DNA of 32,483 bases from Actinomycetes bacterium (lineage in GTDB: Bacteria > Actinomycetota > Acidimicrobiia > Acidimicrobiales > UBA8190). The notes beneath the pieces were generated by a model. That model had not been told where the DNA came from. It worked only from the letters and a program-made list of their open reading frames with translations, and made no database searches. Both the position numbers and the translations under genes were made by a program. This document shows positions 1 through 7,866 of the stretch, one piece after another (position 1 is the stretch's first letter; each line of letters opens with the position of its first letter). The DNA lies in contig JAJZYI010000003.1 in NCBI GenBank assembly GCA_021798135.1, positions 1-32,483 of the forward strand, read 5' to 3'.

Positions 1-33
1 GCCGGTGCCGGTGCCGGTGCCGGTGCCGGTGCC
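1..33. repeat. hexamer tandem repeat gccggt
   Basis: At least five copies of gccggt begin at the left edge. They encode the (Ala-Pro)n tail of the transporter on the minus strand. The same hexamer in the other orientation (accggc) occurs at 31471-31498. Confidence 0.9.
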
Positions 34-1001
34 TGGGCCTGCTCGCGGGACACGTCCGCCCGCCCGGCGCGCCGGCTGCGCCGCCCCGCGCCGCCACGCG
101 AGGGGGACGCTGCGCCCCCGCCCGGTGCAGCGCTCACGACGCCCGGGGCCTCACCACGGTGCAGGTCGGCCACCACGGGCGACCGGGCGAGGACCAGGCC
201 CCCGGCGCAGAGCAGCAGCAGCGACACCGACTCGATGACGCCCCTGCCGCCGGACGTCTGCAGCTGGTCGCCGAACAGGCCGATACCGATGCCGATCGAC
301 GCCAGGGGGTCCAGGATGACGAGCGTCGACTGCGACGCCGTGACCGGCCCGGCGTGGAAGGCGTTCTGCGCCAGGAAGACGCCGGCCAGCCCGGCGGCCG
401 CCATGGCGTACAGGGGCCAGTGCACGAAGATGCTGTCCCAGCGGTTCGACGCCAGGAGCATGACCTGCCGGATCAGCGACGCCGTGAAGGCGAACATGAC
501 GGCCGCCGACGCGCCGAACATCGCAGCCCGCCACTGTGGCGAGCCGAACTGGGCGAGCGCGACCGCGACGGCGCACGCGGCGAGCACGGAGAACGACACC
601 AGGCCCCACACCTCGAGGTCCGGGACGCGCGGACCCGGACGCGGGGACGCCGCCACCAGGAACACGGCCAGGCCACCGGCCCCGAGGACGGCGCCCGCCC
701 ACTCGCGCCAGTCGATGGGCAGCCGGAACCACAGGCCCAGGATCGCCACCAGGAACGGCAGCTCCAGGGTCAGCACGGGCTGCACCGAGCTCAACGGTCC
801 ATAGTGCAGGGCTGCGGCCTGGAAGACGAACCCCGCGGCCATCACGGCGAAGCCCAGCAGCCACACCTTGCGGCGCACCGCGTACGCCAGCAGCCGCAGG
901 CGCATCGACGCCTCCGCCGGCGCCTCGCGCACGCCGAGGCGCTGCAGGATCGTCGTCAGCGCGTTGGCCAGAGCCGCGCCGACCGCGAGCAGGTAGGCCA
1001 C
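1..1001 (-). CDS. EamA/DMT-family membrane transporter (3' end beyond window)
   Basis: Reading the minus strand from a GTG at 1001 gives an uninterrupted frame to the left edge, about 333 residues. It is a string of hydrophobic helices separated by short charged loops, for example VMFAFTASLIRQVMLLAS and GPVTASQSTLVILDPLASIG, with the late glycine/proline-rich helix typical of drug/metabolite (EamA) transporters. The substrate cannot be told. After the last membrane helix comes a basic soluble tail that ends in an alanine-proline repeat (positions 31-1) and leaves the window, so the true C-terminus is unseen. A TAGAAC box seven bases upstream of the GTG could be a leaderless -10 element. No Shine-Dalgarno sequence is visible, so the start is moderately sure. 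Confidence 0.75.
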   Translation of the reverse strand, partial: MAYLLAVGAALANALTTILQRLGVREAPAEASMRLRLLAYAVRRKVWLLGFAVMAAGFVFQAAALHYGPLSSVQPVLTLELPFLVAILGLWFRLPIDWREWAGAVLGAGGLAVFLVAASPRPGPRVPDLEVWGLVSFSVLAACAVAVALAQFGSPQWRAAMFGASAAVMFAFTASLIRQVMLLASNRWDSIFVHWPLYAMAAAGLAGVFLAQNAFHAGPVTASQSTLVILDPLASIGIGIGLFGDQLQTSGGRGVIESVSLLLLCAGGLVLARSPVVADLHRGEAPGVVSAAPGGGAASPSRGGAGRRSRRAGRADVSREQAQAPAPAPAPAP

Positions 1002-1008
1002 ACCCGTT

Positions 1009-1014
1009 GTTCTA
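1009..1014 (-). promoter_or_regulatory. possible leaderless -10 box for the DMT transporter
   Basis: TAGAAC on the minus strand lies seven bases before the GTG at 1001. It departs from TANNNT at the last base, so this is weaker than the other boxes in the window. Confidence 0.35.
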
Positions 1015-1150
1015 CCGCGTCGGGCGCCCGGATCGGCGCTCCGCGGCACCTCCACCAACACTCCCCGCGCGCACTGCCCGGACGTGCGCGCGCACGCACG
1101 CCCGCGCGCACGCCCGGACATCCGGACGCCCGCACGGCGTGCTCGCCGCC

Positions 1151-2083
1151 TCAGTCGACGGCCCGCCACCCGGGCGCGCCGCTCCCGGGCCACGGCAGCG
1201 CCGCCACGTAGGACCAGCTCCGCCGGTGCAGCGCCGTGGTGCCGTAGCCGTCCAGGGCACGGCGGTGGGCCGGCGACGGGTACCCCTTGTTCCGGTCGAA
1301 GTCGAACGGCGGGAAGTGCGGCGCCGCCCGCCGCATGATCCGGTCCCTCGTCACCTTGGCGAGCACGGACGCCGCGGCGACCGATGCGCACGTGCCGTCA
1401 GCCCGGACCACGGTGTGCACCGCCGGCCGCTGCCGGTCGCCGGCCGCGGGCCCCTGGCCGCCGCTCTCCACCGCGACGAGGTCGAGCGCCCGCGACGCGT
1501 AGTCGAGGTTCCCGTCGAGGATGAGCACGGACGGCCACCGGTCACCGGCCAACCCGCCGAGCGCGCGGGCGCACGCGAGCGCCAGCGCCCGCGTCATCCC
1601 GAGCTCGTCGCACTCCGACGGGCTCGCGTGGCCAACGGCCCATGTCGCGCACCAGCGGCCGACGGGCTCGAACATCGCTTCGCGCACCGGCTCGTCCAGC
1701 AGCTTGGAGTCCGCCAGGCCCGGCAGGATCGCGGCCCCGGGCGCGACGACGGCGACGCCCACGGAGACCGGGCCTGCCCAGGCGCCGCGGCCCACCTCGT
1801 CGACCCCGGCGACCAGGCAGCCGGGCAACGCCAGGGACGCCTCGGTGTCGAGCGTCGGGGTGGGCCGCCGCCCGCGCCGGGCGCCGGTGGTCGTGCCCTC
1901 GCCGCGGCCCGGCGTGCCGCCAGCCGGAGCCGTCCGGGTGCCGCCCGGGGTGCCGCCCGGGGTGCCGGCATGGGTGCCGGCCAGCCTGCCGGCCTGCGTG
2001 CCGGATTGCGTGCTGGCCGAACCTGTGGCAGCTCCCCTGCCATCTCCGCCTGCTGCCTTGCGCCGGCGGCTGGGTGCGCTCAT
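1151..2083 (-). CDS. rnhB: Ribonuclease HII
   Basis: This 310-residue protein cleaves the RNA strand of RNA-DNA hybrids and removes single ribonucleotides from DNA. The catalytic core begins with GVDEVGRGAWAGP, giving the first Asp and Glu. It continues through SKLLDE, LILDGN (third acidic residue) and ASVLAKVTRDRIM (fourth), and ends with FDFDRNKGYPSP. The core is about 230 residues, normal for the family. Ahead of it sits an unusual 80-residue extension rich in Gly, Thr, Pro and Ala with GTPG repeats, encoded by a 12-bp tandem repeat near 1932-1980. The ATG at 2083 (MSAPSRRRK) is the only good start, because no Met or Val codon lies between it and the core. The next gene reads divergently from 2153. 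Confidence 0.9.
   Translation of the reverse strand: MSAPSRRRKAAGGDGRGAATGSASTQSGTQAGRLAGTHAGTPGGTPGGTRTAPAGGTPGRGEGTTTGARRGRRPTPTLDTEASLALPGCLVAGVDEVGRGAWAGPVSVGVAVVAPGAAILPGLADSKLLDEPVREAMFEPVGRWCATWAVGHASPSECDELGMTRALALACARALGGLAGDRWPSVLILDGNLDYASRALDLVAVESGGQGPAAGDRQRPAVHTVVRADGTCASVAAASVLAKVTRDRIMRRAAPHFPPFDFDRNKGYPSPAHRRALDGYGTTALHRRSWSYVAALPWPGSGAPGWRAVD
1932..1980. repeat. degenerate 12-bp tandem repeat in the rnhB N-terminus
   Basis: Imperfect copies of a 12-bp unit (like ggtgccgcccgg) encode Gly-Thr-Pro-Gly repeats in the N-terminal extension of RNase HII. The period keeps the reading frame. Confidence 0.7.
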
Positions 2084-2152
2084 GATGGTCGGGGCCGCTC
2101 GGCACGCAGCCTCGGCGGCCGGTCTCCCTCGACGTTGGAACGCCGGAGCGTG

Positions 2153-2704
2153 ATGCTCATGCCCACCGTCCTGCCCGACGAGGAAGCAACCGACCGCCGA
2201 CGGGCGCGGCGCCCGGTCACCGGCAAGCCACCGGCTGCCGCTGGCCCCCAGCAGCGCGATGTCGGCGCGTCGAGGCTCGCGCAGCGCCCCGCCCGGCACG
2301 CCACGGCCTTGGGCTCCGGCCCCGCGAACGCCGGGCCGGCTCCCCAGGCCTTCGTCCCCCCGAGCGCCGGGCCGGCTCCCCGGGCCGTCGGCACGGCCTC
2401 GGCGCTGCCTGCTGCCGCCACTCGGGCACGCTCCGTGCCGGACGGCCACGAGCGCCCGGCACGCGACGGCGCTGCACCGTTGGCGCCGCTCAGCGCCGGC
2501 ACCGGCCGCACTGCCACGCTCTGCGCGGGGACCTCCGTCGAGGTGCGCAACCGGTTCGTCGGGACCTGGTCCCGCGGCTTCGAGGTGGCCGAGCACCTCG
2601 ACGGCCGGTACCGGCTCCGGCGCCTCTCCGACGGCTGCGAGCTGCCGGGCCTGTTCGATCCCTCGGAGGTGCGCTCCGCCGCCGACCGGTCGCCCTGGAC
2701 CTGA
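2153..2704 (+). CDS. Unrecognised protein with a C-terminal SH3-like (Agenet/Tudor-like?) domain
   Basis: This 183-residue protein has a disordered Ala/Pro/Arg-rich N-terminal two thirds and a compact C-terminal domain of about 55 residues. That domain contains VEVRNRFVGTWSRGFEVAE, then GRYRLRRLSDG and LPGLFDPSEVR. The alternating pattern, with an opening VEVR strand, a G-W-GFEVAE strand, a YRLRRLSDG hairpin and a closing EVR, resembles a small beta-barrel of the SH3/Agenet type. I recall similar domains in actinobacterial hypotheticals, but the assignment is inference. Three in-frame starts are close together (GTG 2150, ATG 2153, ATG 2159); a GGAG at 2145-2148 favours one of the ATGs. It converges on cutA, with 57 bp between stops. 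Confidence 0.6.
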   Translation: MLMPTVLPDEEATDRRRARRPVTGKPPAAAGPQQRDVGASRLAQRPARHATALGSGPANAGPAPQAFVPPSAGPAPRAVGTASALPAAATRARSVPDGHERPARDGAAPLAPLSAGTGRTATLCAGTSVEVRNRFVGTWSRGFEVAEHLDGRYRLRRLSDGCELPGLFDPSEVRSAADRSPWT

Positions 2705-2755
2705 ACGCACGCGTCGGGCCCTCCCGCGCCGTCACCGCCGCTCGCGCTCACCCAG

Positions 2756-2771
2756 CGCTCCTCAGGGAGCG
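2756..2771. terminator. weak hairpin between convergent genes
   Basis: A six-base perfect stem (cgctcc/ggagcg) with loop tcag overlaps the cutA stop codon. There is no T tract, so termination activity is a guess. Confidence 0.25.
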
Positions 2772-3085
2772 GTGCTCTCCGCCTCCACCCAGGCCAGGTA
2801 GTCACGGCCGCCCCCCACGATCGGCACGGCGACGACCTCCGGCACCTGGTAGCTGTGGACCTCGCCCACCAGCCCGGCGATCTGGTCGACCCGGATGCGC
2901 ACCGTCTTCAGCGTGCAGATCCATTCCGACGCTGTCGTCACCTCGCCGTCCCACCGGTAGGTCGAGCGCACCGGGCCCGCCACCTGGGCGCACGCGGCCA
3001 GCCGGCGCTCGACCGCCAACCGGCCGAGCCGCTCTGCCTCCTCGGCCGTGGGTGCGCTGACCTGGACGATGCACGGCTCGCTCAT
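2762..3085 (-). CDS. cutA: CutA divalent-cation tolerance family protein
   Basis: This 107-residue protein matches the CutA family, which forms trimeric ferredoxin-like proteins linked to copper/divalent-cation tolerance. It begins MSEPCIVQVSAPTAEEAERL, followed by RRLAACAQV, STYRWDGEV, WICTLKT and the family signature HSYQVPEVVAVPI, and ends with DYLAWVEAES. The frame extends 48 residues further upstream, but that part is basic and low-complexity and the family begins at this ATG. TACAGT lies eight bases upstream, fitting a leaderless or near-leaderless transcript. It reads in the same direction as the acyl-CoA synthetase gene, whose stop lies 172 bp upstream. Confidence 0.92.
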   Translation of the reverse strand: MSEPCIVQVSAPTAEEAERLGRLAVERRLAACAQVAGPVRSTYRWDGEVTTASEWICTLKTVRIRVDQIAGLVGEVHSYQVPEVVAVPIVGGGRDYLAWVEAESTAP

Positions 3086-3093
3086 CGCCCGTG

Positions 3094-3099
3094 ACTGTA
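3094..3099 (-). promoter_or_regulatory. cutA -10 box (TACAGT)
   Basis: TACAGT lies eight bases before the cutA ATG at 3085. This fits the TANNNT boxes upstream of other starts here. Confidence 0.45.
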
Positions 3100-3185
3100 C
3101 GCGACCGGCACTGCGCACGGGCGCCCGCGCTCGGCGGATCCGTGCCACCTGCCGCGGTGACGGTCGGGCACGGCCGCGCCGGGCC

Positions 3186-3262
3186 CGCACCGCCGGCACC
3201 GACCGGGTCACCCACGGGCCTTCCTGCACCGGGTTCGCACCGCCGGCACCGACCGGGTCACC
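3186..3262. repeat. 27-bp perfect direct repeat, 50-bp period
   Basis: Identical 27-bp segments lie at 3186-3212 and 3236-3262. The second contains the stop codon of the acyl-CoA synthetase (TCA at 3258-3260 on the plus strand). It looks like a recent local duplication. Confidence 0.85.
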
Positions 3263-4889
3263 GCAGCTCGCTGCGGCGCACCTTGCCGAGGGCGGTGCGC
3301 GGCAGCGCGTCGACGATCCGGACCAGGCGCGGCCGCTTGTACGGCGCCAGGCGCGCCGCCGCCCACTGCAGCAGGCCGTGCTCGTCGACGCTCCCGCCGG
3401 CCGGCACCACCCAGGCGGTCACGACCTCGCCCCACTCCTCCGACGGTGTCCCGGTCACCGCTACCTCGGCGACGTCGGGATGCTCGACGAGGACCTGCTC
3501 GACCTCGCTCGGGTAGACGTTGAACCCACCCGAGATCACCAGGTCCCCGGCCCTGCCGAGGAGCCTGAGGTAGCCGTCCCGGTCGCAGGCGCCGAGGTCA
3601 CCGGTGCGGAACCAGCCGTCCCGACGCGACAGGGCCGTCGCGTCGGGGCGCTCCCAGTACCCGGCCCCCACGTTCGGGCCGCGCACGAGGACCTCGCCGT
3701 CGTCGTCGACCACCGCGTCGACCCCCGGCAGGCAGGCACCCACGCTCCCGGGACGCCGGTCGCCCTCGACGGGGTTCGACGTGTTCATGAGCGTCTCCGT
3801 CAGGCCGTACCGCTCCAGGACGACAACGCCGTCGCCGGACAGGCGCCGGTGCAGCGCGGCGTCGAGCGGCGCCGAGCCGGACACGCACAGCCGCAGCGCC
3901 GCCAGCTCGCGTGCCCGGCCGCCGCCCGCCAGCCGGTGGTACATCGTCGGGACGCCGAAGAAGAGGGTGGCCCGGTGCGAGACGGCGGCGTCCAGGACGT
4001 CACCCACGTCGAACGCAGGCAGCAGGACCGCCGAGGCGCCGGCGGCCAGCGTGCCGTACAGGCCGACGCACAGGCCGTGGCTGTGGAAGGTCGGCAGCGC
4101 GTGCACCAGGCGGTCTTCCGGCTCCCACCGCCAGGCCAGGCGCAGCGCCTCGGCGGAGGCCAGCAGGTTGCCGTGCGTCAGCATCGCCCCCTTGGGCGCC
4201 CCCGTGGTCCCCGACGTGTAGCCGATGAGCGCGAGCCGCTCGGCGCTGCCCGGCCCCGGGGCCGCCTGGCCGGCACCACCCGCCCGGGAGCCGGCACCAC
4301 CCGCCTGGCCGGCACCAGCCGCCTGGCCGGCACCAGCCGCCTGGCCAGCACCACCCGCCTGGCCGGCACCGGCCTCACCGCCCGGGCGGCGCCCACCGGC
4401 AGCACCGAAGCGGACCGGCGAGCGCAGGTCGGCGTCGACCGCCACCAGGTCGGCACGCAGGTGGCCGGCGACGGCGCCGATCCGGCCGGCAGCGGTGACG
4501 ACGGCGGCCGCGGGGCGGGCGTCCGCCACGATGTGGCCGAGCTCGCGCTCGGTGTACGCGGGGTTGGCCGGGACCACCACCATGCCGGCGGCGAGCGCCC
4601 CGATGTTGGCCACCACCGCCGCCAGGGAGGTCGGCACCGACCACAGGACGCGATCGCCGGCCTCGAGCCCCAGCGCCCGCAACCGGTCCGCTGCAACGGC
4701 CGTCCGCTCGGCCAGCTCACCGGCGCTCACCCACCGCCCCGCGCCACCGGTCCCGTCGAACAGGACGGCGCGGCCCGGCTCCTCCGACCACAGGCGTTGC
4801 CATCGAGCCACCAGCGACCCCTCGGCCACCAGGGCAGCCGGGTCCTGGCGCACCCCGTGCACCGCCGGACCGGCCACCTGAGCGCGCAT
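3258..4889 (-). CDS. AMP-dependent acyl-CoA synthetase, MatB (malonyl-CoA synthetase)-like
   Basis: This 543-residue ANL-superfamily enzyme would adenylate a carboxylic acid and transfer it to CoA. The phosphate-binding loop is YTSGTTGAPKG (224-234), the second core motif YGLTE (361-365), and the C-terminal hinge/lid WFRTGDLG (427-433) and GDLVISGGFNVYPSEVE. The catalytic lysine is Lys536 in ALGKVRR. PTFHSHGLCVGLYG, FFGVPTMYHRL and TETLMNTSNP resemble malonyl-CoA synthetases, so malonate or a short dicarboxylate is the best guess. Residues 172-210 are a Gly/Ala/Gln repeat inserted before the phosphate loop, encoded by an 18-bp tandem array. TACGGT six bases upstream of the ATG suggests a leaderless mRNA. 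No malonyl-CoA decarboxylase is nearby. Confidence 0.88.
   Translation of the reverse strand: MRAQVAGPAVHGVRQDPAALVAEGSLVARWQRLWSEEPGRAVLFDGTGGAGRWVSAGELAERTAVAADRLRALGLEAGDRVLWSVPTSLAAVVANIGALAAGMVVVPANPAYTERELGHIVADARPAAAVVTAAGRIGAVAGHLRADLVAVDADLRSPVRFGAAGGRRPGGEAGAGQAGGAGQAAGAGQAAGAGQAGGAGSRAGGAGQAAPGPGSAERLALIGYTSGTTGAPKGAMLTHGNLLASAEALRLAWRWEPEDRLVHALPTFHSHGLCVGLYGTLAAGASAVLLPAFDVGDVLDAAVSHRATLFFGVPTMYHRLAGGGRARELAALRLCVSGSAPLDAALHRRLSGDGVVVLERYGLTETLMNTSNPVEGDRRPGSVGACLPGVDAVVDDDGEVLVRGPNVGAGYWERPDATALSRRDGWFRTGDLGACDRDGYLRLLGRAGDLVISGGFNVYPSEVEQVLVEHPDVAEVAVTGTPSEEWGEVVTAWVVPAGGSVDEHGLLQWAAARLAPYKRPRLVRIVDALPRTALGKVRRSELR
4268..4370. repeat. 18-bp tandem repeat inside the acyl-CoA synthetase gene
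   Basis: About five to six variants of gccggcaccagccgcctg encode GAGQAA/GAGQAG units. The period is a multiple of three, so copy-number change keeps the frame. Confidence 0.85.
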
Positions 4890-4895
4890 GAGCGC

Positions 4896-4901
4896 ACCGT
4901 A
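4896..4901 (-). promoter_or_regulatory. leaderless -10 box (TACGGT) of the acyl-CoA synthetase
   Basis: TACGGT ends six bases before the ATG at 4889. This is the spacing at which transcription would begin at the start codon. Confidence 0.6.
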
Positions 4902-5040
4902 CCGGCGGGCCGGGTGGCGTGGCGAGCCTGCCCCGCCGCGCCGCCTCGACCTCCCTCCACGGGCTTCGACACCGGCCCATCGGCCCGCGCCCGGACCGGG
5001 GGCGACCCCGCGACCGCCGGCCGAAGGGGCCAGCGGGACC

Positions 5041-5046
5041 TAGCAT
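5041..5046 (+). promoter_or_regulatory. leaderless -10 box (TAGCAT) of the GH38 gene
   Basis: TAGCAT is separated from the ATG at 5053 by exactly six bases (gccgcc). No Shine-Dalgarno sequence is present. Confidence 0.6.
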
Positions 5047-5052
5047 GCCGCC

Positions 5053-7752
5053 ATGGCCCGACGAGTCGCCGTCGTCCCGCACACCCACTGGGACCGGGAG
5101 TGGTACGCGCCGTTCGAGACGTTCCGGCTCCGGCTGGTCGACACCCTCGACGGCCTCCTCACCCTCCTCGAGGACGACCCCTCGTACCGCCACTTCCTGC
5201 TCGACGGTCAGCTGGCCATGGTCGACGACTACCTGCAGGTACGGCCCGAGGAGGAGCCGCGCCTGCGACGACTGGCCTCGGCCCAGCGCCTGACCGTCGG
5301 TCCGTGGTACGTGCTCATGGACGAGTTCCTCGTCTCCGGCGAGACCATCCTCCGCAACCTGCAAGCCGGCACGGCACGCGCCGCCGAGCTGGGCGGCGCC
5401 ATGGCCGTCGGCTACCTGCCCGACATGTTCGGCCACGTCGCGCAGATGCCGCAGATCCTCGCCCTGGCCGGCATCGAGCACGCCGTGGTCTGGCGCGGTG
5501 TCCCGAGCGCGGTCGGCCGCACCGCCTTCTGGTGGGAGGCGCCCGACGGTTCCACCGTGCGGGCCGAGTACCTCCCCACCGGGTACGGCAACGGGGCAGG
5601 CATCCCCGACGACGCCACCACCCTGCTGCGCCGACTGCGCGAGCACGTCGCCGCCGTCGAGCCGTTCCTGGCGGACGGCCTGCTGTACATGAACGGCACG
5701 GACCACCAGGCCCCGCAGCCGTGGCTGGGCCGCGTCGTCGCCGAGGCCAACGCCCTGCAGGACGACCTGCACCTCGAGATCACCTCCCTGCCCGCCTACC
5801 TCGCCGGCGCGCCGACCGACGGCCTGCCACGCTGGCGCGGCGAGCTTCGGTCCGGGTTCCGCGCCAACGTGCTCATGGGCGTCGCGTCCACACGGGTGGA
5901 CGTGAAACAGGCGGCGGCCGCCGCCGAGCGCGCCCTGGAGCGCAGGGCGGAGCCGCTGGCGGCGCTGTTCGGGAACCCGGACCGGCGCCCCGAGCGCCTG
6001 CTCGAGCTGGCCTGGCGCCAGGTGCTCCGCAACGCCGCGCACGACTCGATCTGCGCCTGCTCGGTGGACGAGGTCGCCGACGCGGTGCTCGGACGCTACG
6101 CCGATGCCACCGCCATCGCCGAGGGCGTGGCCGACAGGGCCCTGGCCGACCTGGCCGCCTCGATGGCGGAGGCCGGGACGGTGGTGGTGAACCCCTCGGC
6201 CAGGCCTCGCCACGAGCTGGTGGAGCTCGTCATGACCGGCGACGTCCCCGACGAGGTGCAGGTCCTGGAGGAGCCCGCCGCCGCCTTCGGCATCCCCCGG
6301 GGTCTCGGCACCCTCACGCTCGACGCCGGCACGGTGCGCTCGATCGTGGGCCTGCTGCCCGACGGCAGCCGGATCGACGACCAGACGTGGATCCACGAGG
6401 TGCGGGTGGCGGAGGACGACACGGGCCTCGACATCACCATCGCGCTCGGCCCGGAGGAGCGCTCGGACGTCGACGTGCGCGGCGTGCGCACCGACCTGCT
6501 GACCCGCCTGCAGGCCCGGCCCGACGCGCCCGTCCGCGTCCGCCTCGACCAGCCGCCCTCGCGCCGGGTCCTGGCCCGGGTGGGCCCGGTCCCGGGCTTC
6601 GGCTGGAGGCACGCCACGCCCGTTCGCGCCGAGCATCCCGTGCGCGCCCACCGGCCCGGCGGGCACGACGGGCCGCTCGTGATGGGCAACGGCCTGGTCG
6701 AGGTGGTCGTGGACCCGGCTACGGGGACGTTCGCCGTCGACGGGCTGCCGGGCTTCGGGCGCCTCGTCGACGTCGGCGACCTGGGCGACTCCTACAACTA
6801 CTCGCCGCCCGACACCGACGTCGTCGTCGACAGCCCCGATCGGGTGGTCGTCACCGAAGGCGACGCCGGGCCCCTGCGCGCCACGGCCACCGTCGTCGCG
6901 TCGTACACCTGGCCCGACCACGTCGACGGACCCAGCCGCGCCCGCGTGGGCAGCACGGCCGTGGAGATCACGACCACCGTCGAGGTCCGGGCCGACGATC
7001 CTGCCGTCCGCGTGGAGACCACGTTCGTCAACGCCTGCCGGGACCATCGCCTCCGCGTCCACCTGCCGCTGCCCAGGCCGGCGGAGCGCTCCGAGGCCGA
7101 GTGCGCCTTCGCCGTCGTGGAGCGGGGCCTCCAGGCCGAGGGGCGTGCCGAGGAGCTCGGCCTGCCCACGTTCCCGTCACGCCGGTTCGTGCGGGCGGGC
7201 GGGCTCACGGTGGTCCACGACGGCCTCTGCGAGTACGAGCTCGTCGACGTCCGCGGCGACGCCGGGGACGCCCACCCGGCCCGGGCGCACGAACTGGCCC
7301 TGACGGTCCTGCGGGCCACCGGCATGCTCTCGCGCCTCGGCATGGCGTACCGCCCGATGCCGGCCGGTCCGCTCACCCCCGTTCCCGGCCTGCAGATGCT
7401 GGGCACGACGGTCCGGGCTCGCTACGCGGTGCGGCTCGGGGCGGGTGACCCGTACGCGCTGGCGGACGAGGTGCTGCTGCCGATGCCGGCGGTCCACACG
7501 CTCGGCGGCGGCGACCGGCCACCTGTTGGACAGGCCCTGGACGTCACCGGCGCCGAGGTGTCGAGCGTCAGGCGCGTGCCCGGCGGCCTGTTGGTCCGCG
7601 TCTTCAACCCCGGCGCGGCGGCGAGCCGGGTGGGCCTGGGCGGCCGCAGCGGCTGGCTCGTCGACCTGCGTGGCAGGCCCCTGGAGCGCGTGGAGGACGC
7701 CTTCGACCTCCGGCCGTTCGGCATCGCCACGCTCCACCTCGCCACGGCCTGA
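5053..7752 (+). CDS. Glycoside hydrolase family 38 alpha-mannosidase
   Basis: This 899-residue GH38 enzyme is predicted to hydrolyse alpha-mannosides by a zinc-dependent retaining mechanism. The N-terminus holds the metal-binding signature PHTHWDREWY, with His12 and Asp14. Asp124 in GYLPDMFGH is the expected nucleophile and zinc ligand, and His330 in RNAAHDSIC the last ligand. MNGTDHQAPQP adds active-site residues. A helical bundle and a long beta-rich C-terminal region follow, as in bacterial homologues of this size. No signal peptide is seen, so it is probably cytoplasmic, acting on imported oligosaccharides or internal glycans. It stands alone, divergent from the acyl-CoA synthetase and without a visible sugar transporter. 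The exact linkage preference is not readable. Confidence 0.93.
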   Translation: MARRVAVVPHTHWDREWYAPFETFRLRLVDTLDGLLTLLEDDPSYRHFLLDGQLAMVDDYLQVRPEEEPRLRRLASAQRLTVGPWYVLMDEFLVSGETILRNLQAGTARAAELGGAMAVGYLPDMFGHVAQMPQILALAGIEHAVVWRGVPSAVGRTAFWWEAPDGSTVRAEYLPTGYGNGAGIPDDATTLLRRLREHVAAVEPFLADGLLYMNGTDHQAPQPWLGRVVAEANALQDDLHLEITSLPAYLAGAPTDGLPRWRGELRSGFRANVLMGVASTRVDVKQAAAAAERALERRAEPLAALFGNPDRRPERLLELAWRQVLRNAAHDSICACSVDEVADAVLGRYADATAIAEGVADRALADLAASMAEAGTVVVNPSARPRHELVELVMTGDVPDEVQVLEEPAAAFGIPRGLGTLTLDAGTVRSIVGLLPDGSRIDDQTWIHEVRVAEDDTGLDITIALGPEERSDVDVRGVRTDLLTRLQARPDAPVRVRLDQPPSRRVLARVGPVPGFGWRHATPVRAEHPVRAHRPGGHDGPLVMGNGLVEVVVDPATGTFAVDGLPGFGRLVDVGDLGDSYNYSPPDTDVVVDSPDRVVVTEGDAGPLRATATVVASYTWPDHVDGPSRARVGSTAVEITTTVEVRADDPAVRVETTFVNACRDHRLRVHLPLPRPAERSEAECAFAVVERGLQAEGRAEELGLPTFPSRRFVRAGGLTVVHDGLCEYELVDVRGDAGDAHPARAHELALTVLRATGMLSRLGMAYRPMPAGPLTPVPGLQMLGTTVRARYAVRLGAGDPYALADEVLLPMPAVHTLGGGDRPPVGQALDVTGAEVSSVRRVPGGLLVRVFNPGAAASRVGLGGRSGWLVDLRGRPLERVEDAFDLRPFGIATLHLATA

Positions 7753-7866
7753 CGGCGACGCGCGGACCGCCGCGCTGCACGCGCAGCCACCCGCCGCCGC
7801 AGGCGCGCACCGCTGCCCGGCGCCCGAACGCCCGGGACCACCTGGGGCGGGACGCTCCGGCGCCGC

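Noticed and set aside
4717..7062. 781-residue minus-strand frame opposite the mannosidase
   Set aside because: It has no recognisable domain and lies antisense to a complete GH38 gene.
3048..7448. 1466-residue plus-strand frame
   Set aside because: It overlaps CutA, the acyl-CoA synthetase and the mannosidase out of frame. Arg/Pro/Gly-rich composition is typical of a GC-rich shadow.
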